Source of the DNA: a virus
Length of the DNA stretch: 50,933 bases
Virus record (IMG/VR): IMGVR_UViG_3300045922_000020
Location: 1 to 50,933 of that record
Reading direction: 5' to 3' (one strand)
The notes under the pieces: generated by a model
The model's input: the letters and a program-made list of their open reading frames with translations, nothing else
The model's database searches: none
What the model was told of the DNA's origin: nothing
Made by a program: the position numbers and the translations under genes
Shown here: positions 7,383 to 14,684 of the stretch, piece after piece
How the letters are laid out: each line of letters starts with the position of its first letter
Numbering within the stretch: position 1 is the stretch's first letter

Positions 7383-7711
7383 TGAACACCGAAGATCTGA
7401 TCGCCGCTGCCGAAGCTGCGGGGCTGACCCCAGCCAACTTCCGCAAGATGTCCAAGGAGCGCCGCGCCAAGTGGGTCGAGGCCCGCCGTGCGGAACTGAT
7501 CGAGGCTCTGCCCAAGGCCGCGCCTGAAGCCCCCAAGCCCAGCGCCGAGCCGTCCCGGCAAGTCCGCCGCCAGACGGCACGGCGAGCCGGAAAGATGCCG
7601 ATTGGCATTTCGGCGCTCAAGTGGCACCGGATCAAGAACTTCGCACGGATCGGGCGCGGCAGGAAAAACATGAAGGCGATGGCCGCATCCGTGCAGAAGG
7701 AGATGGGCTGA
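7382..7711 (+). CDS. Hypothetical basic protein
   Basis: 109 aa. An N-terminal helical region (LIAAAEAAGLTPANFRKMSKERRAK) is followed by an Ala/Pro-rich linker and a strongly basic C-terminal part (RQVRRQTARRAGKM, RIGRGRKNMK), suggesting nucleic-acid contact. Start ATG overlaps the preceding stop (ATGA), and the stop overlaps the thyX ATG, so translation is probably coupled. No family recognised. Confidence 0.7.
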   Translation: MNTEDLIAAAEAAGLTPANFRKMSKERRAKWVEARRAELIEALPKAAPEAPKPSAEPSRQVRRQTARRAGKMPIGISALKWHRIKNFARIGRGRKNMKAMAASVQKEMG

Positions 7712-8604
7712 TGGGTAACGCATTGACGAGGATCGAGCGTCCCATGAACCCCGACCTCGACTACATCCTCGGCCTTCCGTTCGGGGTCCACGATCATGGC
7801 TTCGTTCGTCTGATCGACTACATGGGCGGGGACGCCAGTATCGTGCAAGCCGCGCGCGTCAGCTATGGTGCCGGGACCAAAACGCGCAACGACGACCGGG
7901 GCCTGATCCGCTACCTGCTTCGGCACGATCACACTACGCCGTTCGAGATGTGCGAGATCAAGCTGCACCTGAAGATGCCGATCTTCGTGGCCCGCCAGTG
8001 GGTTCGGCATCGCACCGCCAGCATGAACGAAGTCTCGGGCCGCTACTCGGTCATGCCCGAAGAGTTCTACGTCCCGGAACCCGGGGCCGTGCAGGCCCAG
8101 AGCACGGCGAACAAACAGGGACGCGGAGATTCGCTGCCCGGCCACATCGTCGAGTGGTTCAGGAACGTGGTGAGCAACGAGGGCAAGCGGGCCTTCGGCG
8201 CCTACAAGACGGCCGTCGAAGAGCCGATGGGGATCAGTCGAGAACTGGCCCGGATCAACCTGCCGCTCGGAACCTACACCGAGTTCTACTGGAAGGTGGA
8301 CCTCCACAACCTTTTCCGGTTCCTGCGGTTGCGGACGGACCCCCACGCGCAGAAGGAGATTCGGGACTACGCCAATGTCGTGTCGATCATCGTGGAGAAG
8401 TGGTGCCCTGTTGCGTTCGAGGCTTGGCTGGACTACCAGCGGAACGCGGTCACGCTGAGCGCGCCCGAGCGGGCCATCGTTCGGGCCATGCTGGCGAACC
8501 TTACAACTGAAACCCGGAACCTGATGATCGAGAACTCCGGGCTTTCCCGGCGCGAACAGGACGAGCTTCGCGAAAAGCTGATGGTGCCCCGTGCTGACTC
8601 CTGA
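7711..8604 (+). CDS. thyX: FAD-dependent thymidylate synthase
   Basis: 297 aa. The ThyX signature RHRTASMNEVSGRYS (RHRx7S) is at about residues 100-115, preceded by ARVSYG and followed by LPLGTYTEFYWKVDLHNLFRFL, a conserved flavin/substrate-binding segment. ThyX methylates dUMP to dTMP with methylenetetrahydrofolate and FAD/NADPH. With NrdJ and the DUF550 hydrolase it forms a dNTP-supply set for phage replication. ATG 7711 is coupled to the upstream stop. The start of the next gene overlaps its C-terminus by 14 nt. Confidence 0.95.
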   Translation: MGNALTRIERPMNPDLDYILGLPFGVHDHGFVRLIDYMGGDASIVQAARVSYGAGTKTRNDDRGLIRYLLRHDHTTPFEMCEIKLHLKMPIFVARQWVRHRTASMNEVSGRYSVMPEEFYVPEPGAVQAQSTANKQGRGDSLPGHIVEWFRNVVSNEGKRAFGAYKTAVEEPMGISRELARINLPLGTYTEFYWKVDLHNLFRFLRLRTDPHAQKEIRDYANVVSIIVEKWCPVAFEAWLDYQRNAVTLSAPERAIVRAMLANLTTETRNLMIENSGLSRREQDELREKLMVPRADS

Positions 8605-8875
8605 CAACCCGCTCGCCCGTGCCCGCCGAGACGGCCGCCCGCTCTACTACCAAGTCGCCGAGGGCGCGGCTGTGCCCTGCTACCTCTGCGAGCGCGCGGG
8701 GCTGAAGGTCATTCACCACTATCCGAACGTGTTCGTCAACGACCCGGCGAACAGTCCGGGCGACCACGGCTCGATCTACACCATCTGCACCGGGCACTTG
8801 CCGAAGGACGCCGTGATCTACGATCCGGTTTCTCGGCGCTGTAGGGACAAGCGGGGGAGCCATGTCGGCCCCTAG
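8591..8875 (+). CDS. Small Cys/His-containing hypothetical protein
   Basis: 94 aa from a GTG inside the 3' end of thyX. CYLC at about residue 30, HHY and a later HLPKD resemble a small zinc-binding fold, but no family is recognised. The GTG start is tentative; no other start in this frame gives a longer intact product. Its stop is followed at once by a TTGACA box. Confidence 0.6.
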   Translation: MLTPDNPLARARRDGRPLYYQVAEGAAVPCYLCERAGLKVIHHYPNVFVNDPANSPGDHGSIYTICTGHLPKDAVIYDPVSRRCRDKRGSHVGP

Positions 8876-8904
8876 TTGACAGTTCCGAGTTTGTGTGCAA
8901 CAAA
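8876..8904 (+). promoter_or_regulatory. Putative promoter (good -35, weak -10)
   Basis: Perfect TTGACA at 8876-8881 directly after a stop codon, 17-nt spacer, AACAAA at 8899-8904. The placement copies the strong promoter at 3989: right after a stop and followed by a hairpin leader. The poor -10 lowers confidence. Confidence 0.45.
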
Positions 8905-8930
8905 AGAATCGAGCCGAGGAAGGCTCAATG

Positions 8931-8976
8931 GCGCCCCCGAAAGGTTCTTGCCCCAACTTGGGCCTTCCGGGGGCGC
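8931..8976 (+). other. Intergenic hairpin ahead of the DUF3310 gene
   Basis: GCGCCCCCGAAAGG (8931-8944) pairs with CCTTCCGGGGGCGC (8963-8976), 14 bp with one mismatch, loop 18 nt. No T-run follows. Just upstream is GAGCC-GAGGAA-GGCTC; its GGAAGGCTCA (8918-8927) also occurs in both 56-nt elements at 5.2 and 5.8 kb. Confidence 0.55.
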
Positions 8977-8995
8977 GTCATAAACAGGAGTTCCC

Positions 8996-9427
8996 ATGAG
9001 CGCCCTCAAGGATCAAGTCGGCGGAAGCCACTACAAGGTCATGGCAATCGAACCCATCGAGTTTTCGATGCGGAATGGCTATGACGCCTGCATCCACTCT
9101 ATCATCAAGTATGTCTCCCGCCATCGCTCGAAGAATGGGCTGGACGACATCAAGAAGGCCCGACACTTCGTTCGTATCAGGCACGAGTTTCTGTGCAGCG
9201 GCAAGGCGGGCTTGGGCACTCCTTCGCAAGAAATTGCGCCCGAGTTCTACTCGGCGCAAAACGGCCTCGGAGTCATGGAGTCGGCCATCATCTTTCTGGC
9301 CCACGCTTGGGCGTTGCAGTCGAGCGAGACCAATCCGCAAGCCCGGCTTTCGGACATGATCGACGACCTCCTCGAAAAGATTGCGTTTGATGTCTACTAT
9401 GTCCCGAGGATGAAGTGCGATGTCTGA
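8996..9427 (+). CDS. DUF3310-domain protein
   Basis: 143 aa. The N-terminal half carries the DUF3310 signature: GGSHYK, then IEPIEFSMRNGYDACIHSIIKYVSRH and KNGLDDIKKARHFV. These small helical proteins are widespread in phages and their function is not settled. The C-terminal half (residues 75-143) is longer than the usual domain and includes a hydrophobic helix VMESAIIFLAHAWAL. AACAGGAG precedes ATG 8996. It is the first gene of the next cluster, with the next start overlapping its end by 8 nt. Confidence 0.8.
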   Translation: MSALKDQVGGSHYKVMAIEPIEFSMRNGYDACIHSIIKYVSRHRSKNGLDDIKKARHFVRIRHEFLCSGKAGLGTPSQEIAPEFYSAQNGLGVMESAIIFLAHAWALQSSETNPQARLSDMIDDLLEKIAFDVYYVPRMKCDV

Positions 9428-9854
9428 TTACAGCTATGTTCCCGCCGCTCACGGACACCGGGCGCCGGACGGACGCACCATCGTCGCGTGGCGTATTTTC
9501 GACGCCAGCGACACGGCCGAGCCGGTCTATGCTCCCGCGATGCTGAAGCGACCCGGTGGCGCCGAGAAGGACTACTCCGGGCTGGAAATCCTACGCACCG
9601 ACCGAGGCTTCAAGAAGCAGAGCTTCTGGCGGTTCAAGGATTCGCTGCACGACTTCCTGTTCACGCTGCCGCCCGATACGGACGTGCCGAACGACGAGCG
9701 CGTGAGCCGAGTCCCCCGAAGCGTCTATGAGAAGCTCAAGAAGGAGATCCCCGTGGTCCCCGCCGACCGGCTGTTCGACAAGTCTACTTCGTCCGGGACT
9801 CCTGTTTTGCCCTCGGACGACGATGACGAAGATGACGGCGCGGACATGATCTGA
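9420..9854 (+). CDS. Hypothetical protein with acidic Ile-ending tail
   Basis: 144 aa, no recognised fold. The body has mixed alpha/beta character (APDGRTIVAWRIFD, LEILRTDRGFKKQSFWRFKDSL). The last 12 residues are DDDDEDDGADMI, an acidic tail with a hydrophobic last residue like the SSB C-terminal tip. The same type of ending is found on several replication proteins of this phage. The start overlaps the DUF3310 gene by 8 nt. Confidence 0.7.
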   Translation: MSDYSYVPAAHGHRAPDGRTIVAWRIFDASDTAEPVYAPAMLKRPGGAEKDYSGLEILRTDRGFKKQSFWRFKDSLHDFLFTLPPDTDVPNDERVSRVPRSVYEKLKKEIPVVPADRLFDKSTSSGTPVLPSDDDDEDDGADMI

Positions 9855-9867
9855 AGGAGTTCTCGAT

Positions 9868-10164
9868 ATGGCGAAGAAGAAGAATCACGACGATGACGAC
9901 GACCTGATCGGCAAGGTAGGAGACAACTCCGGGGACGTTGCTACGGAAGAACTTCGGCAGCTTGTTGAACGCTGGGAATCGCTGGAAAGCGACAAGAAGG
10001 CGGCTTCGGCCGAACAGAAGGACGTGATGGCCGAAGCCAAGGCCCGAGGCTACGACACCAAGGCCCTGCGGAAGCTGCTCGCCGAACGGAAGCGCGACCC
10101 CGACGAAGTTGAGGAAGAGCGCGCCGTTCTGGACCTCTACCGCGCCGCCCTCGGGATGGCCTGA
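9868..10164 (+). CDS. GapR-like (DUF2312) nucleoid-associated protein
   Basis: 98 aa. After a Lys/Asp-rich start, residues 18-98 match the DUF2312/GapR domain: VGDNSGDVATEELRQLVER, LESDKKAASAEQKDVMAEAKARGYD and ALRKLLAERKRDPDEVEEE. GapR is an alphaproteobacterial protein that clamps overtwisted AT-rich DNA ahead of moving polymerases. A phage copy could organise phage DNA or help topoisomerase access during replication (inference). AAGGAG precedes ATG 9868. This is one of the better indicators of an alphaproteobacterial host. Confidence 0.88.
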   Translation: MAKKKNHDDDDDLIGKVGDNSGDVATEELRQLVERWESLESDKKAASAEQKDVMAEAKARGYDTKALRKLLAERKRDPDEVEEERAVLDLYRAALGMA

Positions 10165-10165
10165 G

Positions 10166-10510
10166 ATGAGCGCCCCCGAGCGCCTCCCTTCCCTCGACGA
10201 CTTGATCGAAACAGGCGCAATCGACATCCGAGTCTGGGCTATCGAGTGGTCCCCGCCGCTCGGCCCCCGAGGCATCGACCACGGTCACAAGCCGGTCAAG
10301 TGGAAATGCTGCATCACGCCGACGAACGCGACAAGGCCGATGTTCGTTGCGATCCGCAAAACCGCAACGGAGGCCGACCGCGATTGCCGCCTCGCGTTCT
10401 ACCAGCACTTCGCCAAGAACCCGAGCCGGTTCCCGCCCCCCAAGACGCCCCCCGACTTCCCCTCGGTCGCGCCCGCCCCCGATGACGACGATGGAATGGA
10501 CATGATATGA
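10166..10510 (+). CDS. Hypothetical protein with acidic Ile-ending tail
   Basis: 114 aa from ATG 10166, one base after the GapR-like stop. Begins LPSLDDLIETGAIDIRVWAIEWSP; central VKWKCCITPTN; a Pro-rich linker (FPPPKTPPDFPSVAPAP) leads to the tail DDDDGMDMI. No family recognised. The linker plus acidic tip arrangement is that of SSB-like tails. Its stop overlaps the ATG of the methyltransferase gene. Confidence 0.7.
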   Translation: MSAPERLPSLDDLIETGAIDIRVWAIEWSPPLGPRGIDHGHKPVKWKCCITPTNATRPMFVAIRKTATEADRDCRLAFYQHFAKNPSRFPPPKTPPDFPSVAPAPDDDDGMDMI

Positions 10511-11751
10511 CCCCCACCATTCATGCCGGAGACGCACGAGACGTTCTCAAGCGCCTGATCCGGTGCGGCGTGCTTTTCGACAGCATCGTGACCGACCCGC
10601 CCTATGGTCTTGTATCGGTCCAGAAGCGGTTCGGAAGCCCGACTGCCGCCCCGGCCCGGACTGAGGGAAACGATGGCAGCTTCGCCCGCCTTTCCGGGGG
10701 TTTCATGGGCCAGTCGTGGGATGCGACCGGCATCGAGCGCGATCCCGAGTTCTGGAACCTCTGCCTGCAAGCCCTGAAGCCCGGAGGCTTCTGCTTTGCC
10801 TTCAGCGGCTCGCGCACCGGCCACTGGCAAGCCTGTGCGATGGAACAGGCCGGGTTCATCATGCACCCCATGCACGGCTGGGTCTACGGCAGCGGGTTCC
10901 CGAAGGCTCACAACGCAGCGCGCGCCGTTGCCAAGTTGGACTCGGAAGCGGCCGAAAAATGGAGCGGCTGGGCCTATGGCACGCAGACCCAGAAACCCGC
11001 GCTGGAACCGATTTACCTCGCACAGAGGCCGTTCAGCACGAAAACCGGGGCAGAGAACCTGCTGAAACACGGAGTCGGCGCGGTCAACATCGACGGGTGT
11101 CGCGTGCCCATGCCAGAGGGAGAGGTCGTCCACGTCGCGCTGAGCGATCCCACGAAGCGAGGGCAGGGCGCCGGGGAATACTGCCTGAGCGGTCGGGAGA
11201 TCGACACCATGCACGCCGCCCAGCGGGCCAGCGTCGAGCGAACGAACACGCTGGGCCGCTACCCGGCGAACCTGCTGCATGACGGGTCCGCAGAGGTCGA
11301 GGCCCTGTTCCCGAACTCGAACGGCAGCGGCCCGGCTCGGACGCTGAATCGCGGCAAGAGAACGGCCGAGGGCGGATGGGGCATGAATAGCAAGGCCGAA
11401 GGGGGCGCGGACCTTCCTGACGCAGGCAAAGGGAGCGCGGCTCGGTTTTTCTACTCGGCTGCCTACGACGATCTCGATGTTCCTGCTCTGTTCTACCACT
11501 CCAAGGCGAACAAGCAGGACCGTGGCGGCTCGAAGCATCCAACGGTCAAGCCGGTCGGACTGATCCGCTACCTCGTGCGGCACATCACGCCGCCCGGCGG
11601 CCGTGTTCTCGATCCTTTTGCCGGAACAGGAACGACCGCTCTGGCCGCAGGTCTGGAAGGCATGAGGTGCGACCTGATCGAGGCTCACCCGCCCTACGTC
11701 GAGTTCCTTCGTGATCGGTTCGGAGTCGAGGACGGGGAGGAACTGATTTGA
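10507..11751 (+). CDS. DNA methyltransferase (beta-class order, probably N6-adenine)
   Basis: 414 aa. Catalytic motif IV DPPY at about residue 29 precedes the AdoMet-binding motif (VLDPFAGTGTTALAA, about 366-380), with a long target-recognition region between: the beta-class order. DPPY fits N6-adenine methylation; N4-cytosine cannot be excluded. HPTVKPVGLIRYLVR is the conserved helix before motif I. No restriction endonuclease is adjacent, so it is an orphan enzyme, likely protecting phage DNA or marking it for regulation. It ends in EDGEELI, again acidic with terminal Ile. Its ATG overlaps the previous stop. Confidence 0.9.
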   Translation: MTPTIHAGDARDVLKRLIRCGVLFDSIVTDPPYGLVSVQKRFGSPTAAPARTEGNDGSFARLSGGFMGQSWDATGIERDPEFWNLCLQALKPGGFCFAFSGSRTGHWQACAMEQAGFIMHPMHGWVYGSGFPKAHNAARAVAKLDSEAAEKWSGWAYGTQTQKPALEPIYLAQRPFSTKTGAENLLKHGVGAVNIDGCRVPMPEGEVVHVALSDPTKRGQGAGEYCLSGREIDTMHAAQRASVERTNTLGRYPANLLHDGSAEVEALFPNSNGSGPARTLNRGKRTAEGGWGMNSKAEGGADLPDAGKGSAARFFYSAAYDDLDVPALFYHSKANKQDRGGSKHPTVKPVGLIRYLVRHITPPGGRVLDPFAGTGTTALAAGLEGMRCDLIEAHPPYVEFLRDRFGVEDGEELI

Positions 11752-11900
11752 CCCGCCCTGTCCCGAGCGCGCTGGAAGCATATCTGGACGCCCTCGGCGT
11801 TCGTCGCACCCCTGACTACCGGAAACCCGAGAAGGCCGCTCCTGCGAAGTCCTACGAAGTCTGGCGGCCATCCTATCCGGGGGAGGAACCGCCGTTCTAG
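11748..11900 (+). CDS. Small hypothetical protein (TTG start)
   Basis: 50 aa from a TTG overlapping the methyltransferase stop, with GACGGGGAGG about 7 nt upstream. Sequence is Pro/Arg/Lys-rich and ends GEEPPF, reminiscent of the SSB tip. Its TAG shares the palindrome CTAG with the stop codon of the convergent minus-strand gene. It is supported by spacing and Shine-Dalgarno only. Confidence 0.5.
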   Translation: MTRPVPSALEAYLDALGVRRTPDYRKPEKAAPAKSYEVWRPSYPGEEPPF

Positions 11901-12427
11901 TCGGAGGCGTCCGGCGCCGTGACCGTGAACACGTTGCTGAGCACCGAGAGTTGCTTCTGAGGCCACCCGTCCCGGTGGAGGTCGTAGCTGATCCGAAGGC
12001 GGTAGGTTCCCGGGCCGACAGCGCACGGTCTGCCCACCAACCAGTCGAAAGACACCGTTTTTTCCGGGATCACGTCCTCGACCGTGTATTCGTTGACTTC
12101 GGCACCAGAACATTCGGTGAACATCAGGCCGTCAATATCGCGCCGCTGAACCTCTGCCAGCTTGAAGCCCCGAAAGCCCTCGAAGACCATCCTGTCATAG
12201 ATGACCGGAGGGTTCTGTCCGACCGTGTGATCGGGAACGAAGACCTCGTTCACTCTGAACCATTTCGTTGCGGGAACGGAATCGCGTCTCTGCTCGTGGG
12301 CGAACGTGACGATCTGGATTGTCGCGGACGCAAGGAAAACGGCGACCGCAATCTCGGCCGTTCTGATCCTGATACGGTCCCAGCGGCTCTGGCGCCCCGT
12401 TACGGGCTGGCTACGTTTCTGATCCAT
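11897..12427 (-). CDS. Membrane-anchored hypothetical protein in lysis region
   Basis: 176 aa. A basic N-terminus (MDQKRSQP...RWDRIRIR) is followed by one hydrophobic segment (AEIAVAVFLASATIQIVTFA), then a soluble beta-rich domain with a Cys pair (FTECSG and GRPCAVG). Topology suggests an inner-membrane protein with an external domain. AAGGAGCGG precedes ATG 12427, inside the upstream holin-like gene. It is the last gene of the leftward operon, next to the endolysin, so a role in lysis (for example spanin-like) is possible but unproven. Confidence 0.65.
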   Translation of the reverse strand: MDQKRSQPVTGRQSRWDRIRIRTAEIAVAVFLASATIQIVTFAHEQRRDSVPATKWFRVNEVFVPDHTVGQNPPVIYDRMVFEGFRGFKLAEVQRRDIDGLMFTECSGAEVNEYTVEDVIPEKTVSFDWLVGRPCAVGPGTYRLRISYDLHRDGWPQKQLSVLSNVFTVTAPDASD

Positions 12428-12681
12428 TCTACGACCGCTCCTTGGCTGGCCCACCAGAGAGCCAGAAGGCCCCCGACCAGAAGGCCGATGTTCCTCAAAG
12501 ACTGCAAGATGTGTCCGAATCCGATGAAGCGCCCATACCAGTTCAAGGCATCTTGAGCGAGCTTGGATTCAGCCGGAGTGAGGGCAATGATATGCCCGGT
12601 CTCGACCATCCGACGAAGATGGTCGAGAGTCTTGCGCTCATCGTCGTTAAGCCTGCTGGTATCGCCGCTACCCCAGAGCAT
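12400..12681 (-). CDS. Putative holin-like membrane protein
   Basis: 93 aa. The N-terminal 60 residues are soluble and helical (LNDDERKTLDHLRRMVETGHI, ALNWYGRFIGFG). One hydrophobic segment (IGLLVGGLLALWWASQGAVV) follows, then a short C-terminal end. GGACGGAGGCGGAG is upstream of ATG 12681. Position immediately downstream of the endolysin suggests holin or antiholin function; only one membrane helix is obvious. A 100-nt gap (12682-12781) separates it from the endolysin and contains a small GGGG-TGAA-CCCC hairpin. Confidence 0.6.
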   Translation of the reverse strand: MLWGSGDTSRLNDDERKTLDHLRRMVETGHIIALTPAESKLAQDALNWYGRFIGFGHILQSLRNIGLLVGGLLALWWASQGAVVEWIRNVASP

Positions 12682-12781
12682 CTCCGCCTCCGTCCAGAAC
12701 CTCAGATACAGGAACCGGACGAAGGGGTGAACCCCCGTCGCTGCGTCCGCACAATGAAGAGATACAACCTTGGGACGAGTG

Positions 12782-13963
12782 TCAACGGCCCAGATGCTTG
12801 CCGGACTGATGGTCGCGGAGACGGATCTCCTGAAGTCGCCCGTTCGCCCAGAATGAGTAGGCTCCGACCGCGAGAAGCACGAGGCTTGCGTCGATGCCTA
12901 CGCTTTCGGCGATAGGCTGGATGATGTGCTTCAGCCCTTCGAGAGCATCGGACTCGGCCAGCACGCCGTTCAGAATCTCGACCACTGCACCGAAGACCCC
13001 GCCCGCCGCAACGACCGCACCGACCCTCTTCGCGGCATCCGTGACGGCGATGGTTTCGGACCCGGCCGCCCGGAGATCTTCCACGGTCGCTTCCGCGCGC
13101 GTCGGACTGACCGCCCTGTTCCTGCCGACCGCAAGGGCCTTCAGGAAGTCATCGTCGATCTGCGCGACGGTAGGCAGCCCGTTGTCGGCCCGAAACGCCA
13201 GAACGGCCGCTCGGGTCCGCGTTCCCCACGCCCCGTCTGCCCGACCGACCTCGGGGTAGCCAAGCTCGGCCAGTTTCCGCTGCACGTTCCGAAGCTGCTC
13301 GGCGTCAACCGGCGACGGGTTCTCGGGGTCGGGAGCATCCGGCGCCCACGCGACATCGGCGATCCGGGACCACTTGGTGTAGGCTTGGGCGAGCTTGGTG
13401 TGGTAGCCGTTCCGGGCGTAACCCGGCCCGTTGTAGATGCGGGCAAAGGTAGCCCAGCGTCCGGCGCGAATGTCGTCCGCAAGGTCATGGGCGAGGATGA
13501 ACCGCACCATGCCCTCGATATGGGCTTCGGCGCTGTCCATGAACGCCTTGACCATTTGCTGAACGGTCTGGAACCCGATCATCACATGGTTCTCGCCGAG
13601 GATTTGGGCCGCACCCCACGACGCCGACTTCAACGCAGCCGTTTCGTCGATCAGCATGGCCTGCTTGAGTCTGGGGTAGCTGTCCGCAGGATAGTTCCCG
13701 GGCTTCCACGAGCGGTAGGCAAGCCCCTGCTCGACCGCCGTTGCCTGCTTGACGGGCTGATCCTGAAGCTGCCGGAAGAACACATGCGGCTCGAAGAGCA
13801 TGGCCGGTCTGTTCTGCTTGTCGAACGACCGACCTGCGGCCTCGACCTCGATCACGGCCCGCATGTGATCCTCGCTCACACGGATTCGGAACGCCAGCTT
13901 GGCGATGTCGACTGCTTCGAGCGGCTTGGCAAGGCCGATGAAGTTGTTGAAAGCGGGGTCCAT
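12782..13963 (-). CDS. Endolysin: N-acetylmuramidase with PG-binding and membrane segments
   Basis: 393 aa. Residues about 15-200 match the phage N-acetylmuramidase (DUF3380) domain: VIEVEAAGRSFD, MLFEPHVFFRQL, SASWGAAQILGENHVMIGF, RIYNGPGYARNGYHTKLAQAY. Residues about 220-282 are a PG_binding_1 repeat (VQRKLAELGYPEVGRADGAWGTRTRAAV). The C-terminal 90 residues include two hydrophobic stretches (VGAVVAAGGVFGAVVEIL and SLVLLAVGAYSFWANG). The enzyme would cut peptidoglycan glycan strands at lysis. The C-terminal hydrophobic region could tether it to the membrane before release. ACAGGACG precedes ATG 13963. Confidence 0.9.
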   Translation of the reverse strand: MDPAFNNFIGLAKPLEAVDIAKLAFRIRVSEDHMRAVIEVEAAGRSFDKQNRPAMLFEPHVFFRQLQDQPVKQATAVEQGLAYRSWKPGNYPADSYPRLKQAMLIDETAALKSASWGAAQILGENHVMIGFQTVQQMVKAFMDSAEAHIEGMVRFILAHDLADDIRAGRWATFARIYNGPGYARNGYHTKLAQAYTKWSRIADVAWAPDAPDPENPSPVDAEQLRNVQRKLAELGYPEVGRADGAWGTRTRAAVLAFRADNGLPTVAQIDDDFLKALAVGRNRAVSPTRAEATVEDLRAAGSETIAVTDAAKRVGAVVAAGGVFGAVVEILNGVLAESDALEGLKHIIQPIAESVGIDASLVLLAVGAYSFWANGRLQEIRLRDHQSGKHLGR

Positions 13964-13974
13964 GTTGCGTCCTG

Positions 13975-14316
13975 TCAGTAGCCGGTGTAGCGGTGAAGGA
14001 TGATCGTAGCGGACTCGCCCTCAGCGATCTCGGCGTATGGGGGTAGTGCAACCCAGCCATCCGGCAGAGACCATACCTCGACAGAGTCGTCGCAGCAACC
14101 TCCGGGCTGTCCTCCGGGCGTTGCGTCGTATCGAAGGCTGACCGGACCCGCCGATGTCTCGACCACGAGGTCATAGAATCGGGAGTAAGTCATGTCGTTT
14201 TCGATCACGATGATGATTCGGTCTCCCTCGTCGGAGACGGAAAACGTCTGAGCGAAAGCAGGGGCACCACACAACAGGACTGCCAGAGACGCGGCCAAGG
14301 CGGAAGCTCGGAGCAT
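13975..14316 (-). CDS. Secreted hypothetical protein with signal peptide
   Basis: 113 aa from ATG 14316. The first 23 residues (MLRASALAASLAVLLCGAPAFAQ) are a typical Sec signal peptide with an AFA-Q cleavage site, which strongly supports this start over upstream ones. The mature part is beta-rich (FSVSDEGDRIIIVIEND, ATIILHRYTGY) with a CC pair. Between endolysin and tail-fibre genes it may be a periplasmic lysis accessory or exclusion protein. No family recognised. Confidence 0.7.
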   Translation of the reverse strand: MLRASALAASLAVLLCGAPAFAQTFSVSDEGDRIIIVIENDMTYSRFYDLVVETSAGPVSLRYDATPGGQPGGCCDDSVEVWSLPDGWVALPPYAEIAEGESATIILHRYTGY

Positions 14317-14329
14317 GGAGAACGTCCTG

Positions 14330-14671
14330 TCAGGTGGAAGGTGGAACGTAGGCTTCGGGGCCGATAGTGACTTCCTTTTCGATCTCGATCCGAAAAGTGC
14401 GAGTCGCCTCCACTCGGTCTGCGAATGTGAATACCACATCCCACACCGCCGGGCCAAGCGGCCAGTTCGCCTGCGACGAATGACTCGCCGCTACGCGGTA
14501 GCGGCCTTCTTCGGCGTCGATAACCTGCACCGTGAGGTCTGCTCGCGTTCCGTCTGTCCAGACCATCGCGGCGTTCAGGTTCGCGTTCGTCAGATCGACC
14601 GGCGTGACGCCGGACACAAGTTGCCCTTCCTTCCTGAAAGTCGTCCCGCGCTTGTGCTTGAGCGTGTTCAT
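14330..14671 (-). CDS. Tail-associated beta-sandwich-like protein
   Basis: 113 aa from ATG 14671 (AGAGGACG upstream). KHKRGTTFRKEGQLV, PVDLTNANLNAAMVWTDG, VIDAEEGRYRVAAS and GPAVWDVVFTF resemble the immunoglobulin-like N-terminal domain of baseplate/receptor-binding accessory proteins (BppU-like) in siphophages. It sits directly after a tail fibre gene, consistent with a tail-tip accessory role. Family call is tentative. Confidence 0.6.
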   Translation of the reverse strand: MNTLKHKRGTTFRKEGQLVSGVTPVDLTNANLNAAMVWTDGTRADLTVQVIDAEEGRYRVAASHSSQANWPLGPAVWDVVFTFADRVEATRTFRIEIEKEVTIGPEAYVPPST

Positions 14672-14684
14672 GTCGTCCTCTTGA

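Noticed and set aside
10507-11751. Restriction-modification system
   Set aside because: No restriction endonuclease or specificity subunit lies beside the methyltransferase. The VRR-NUC gene is 30 kb away in the replication operon.
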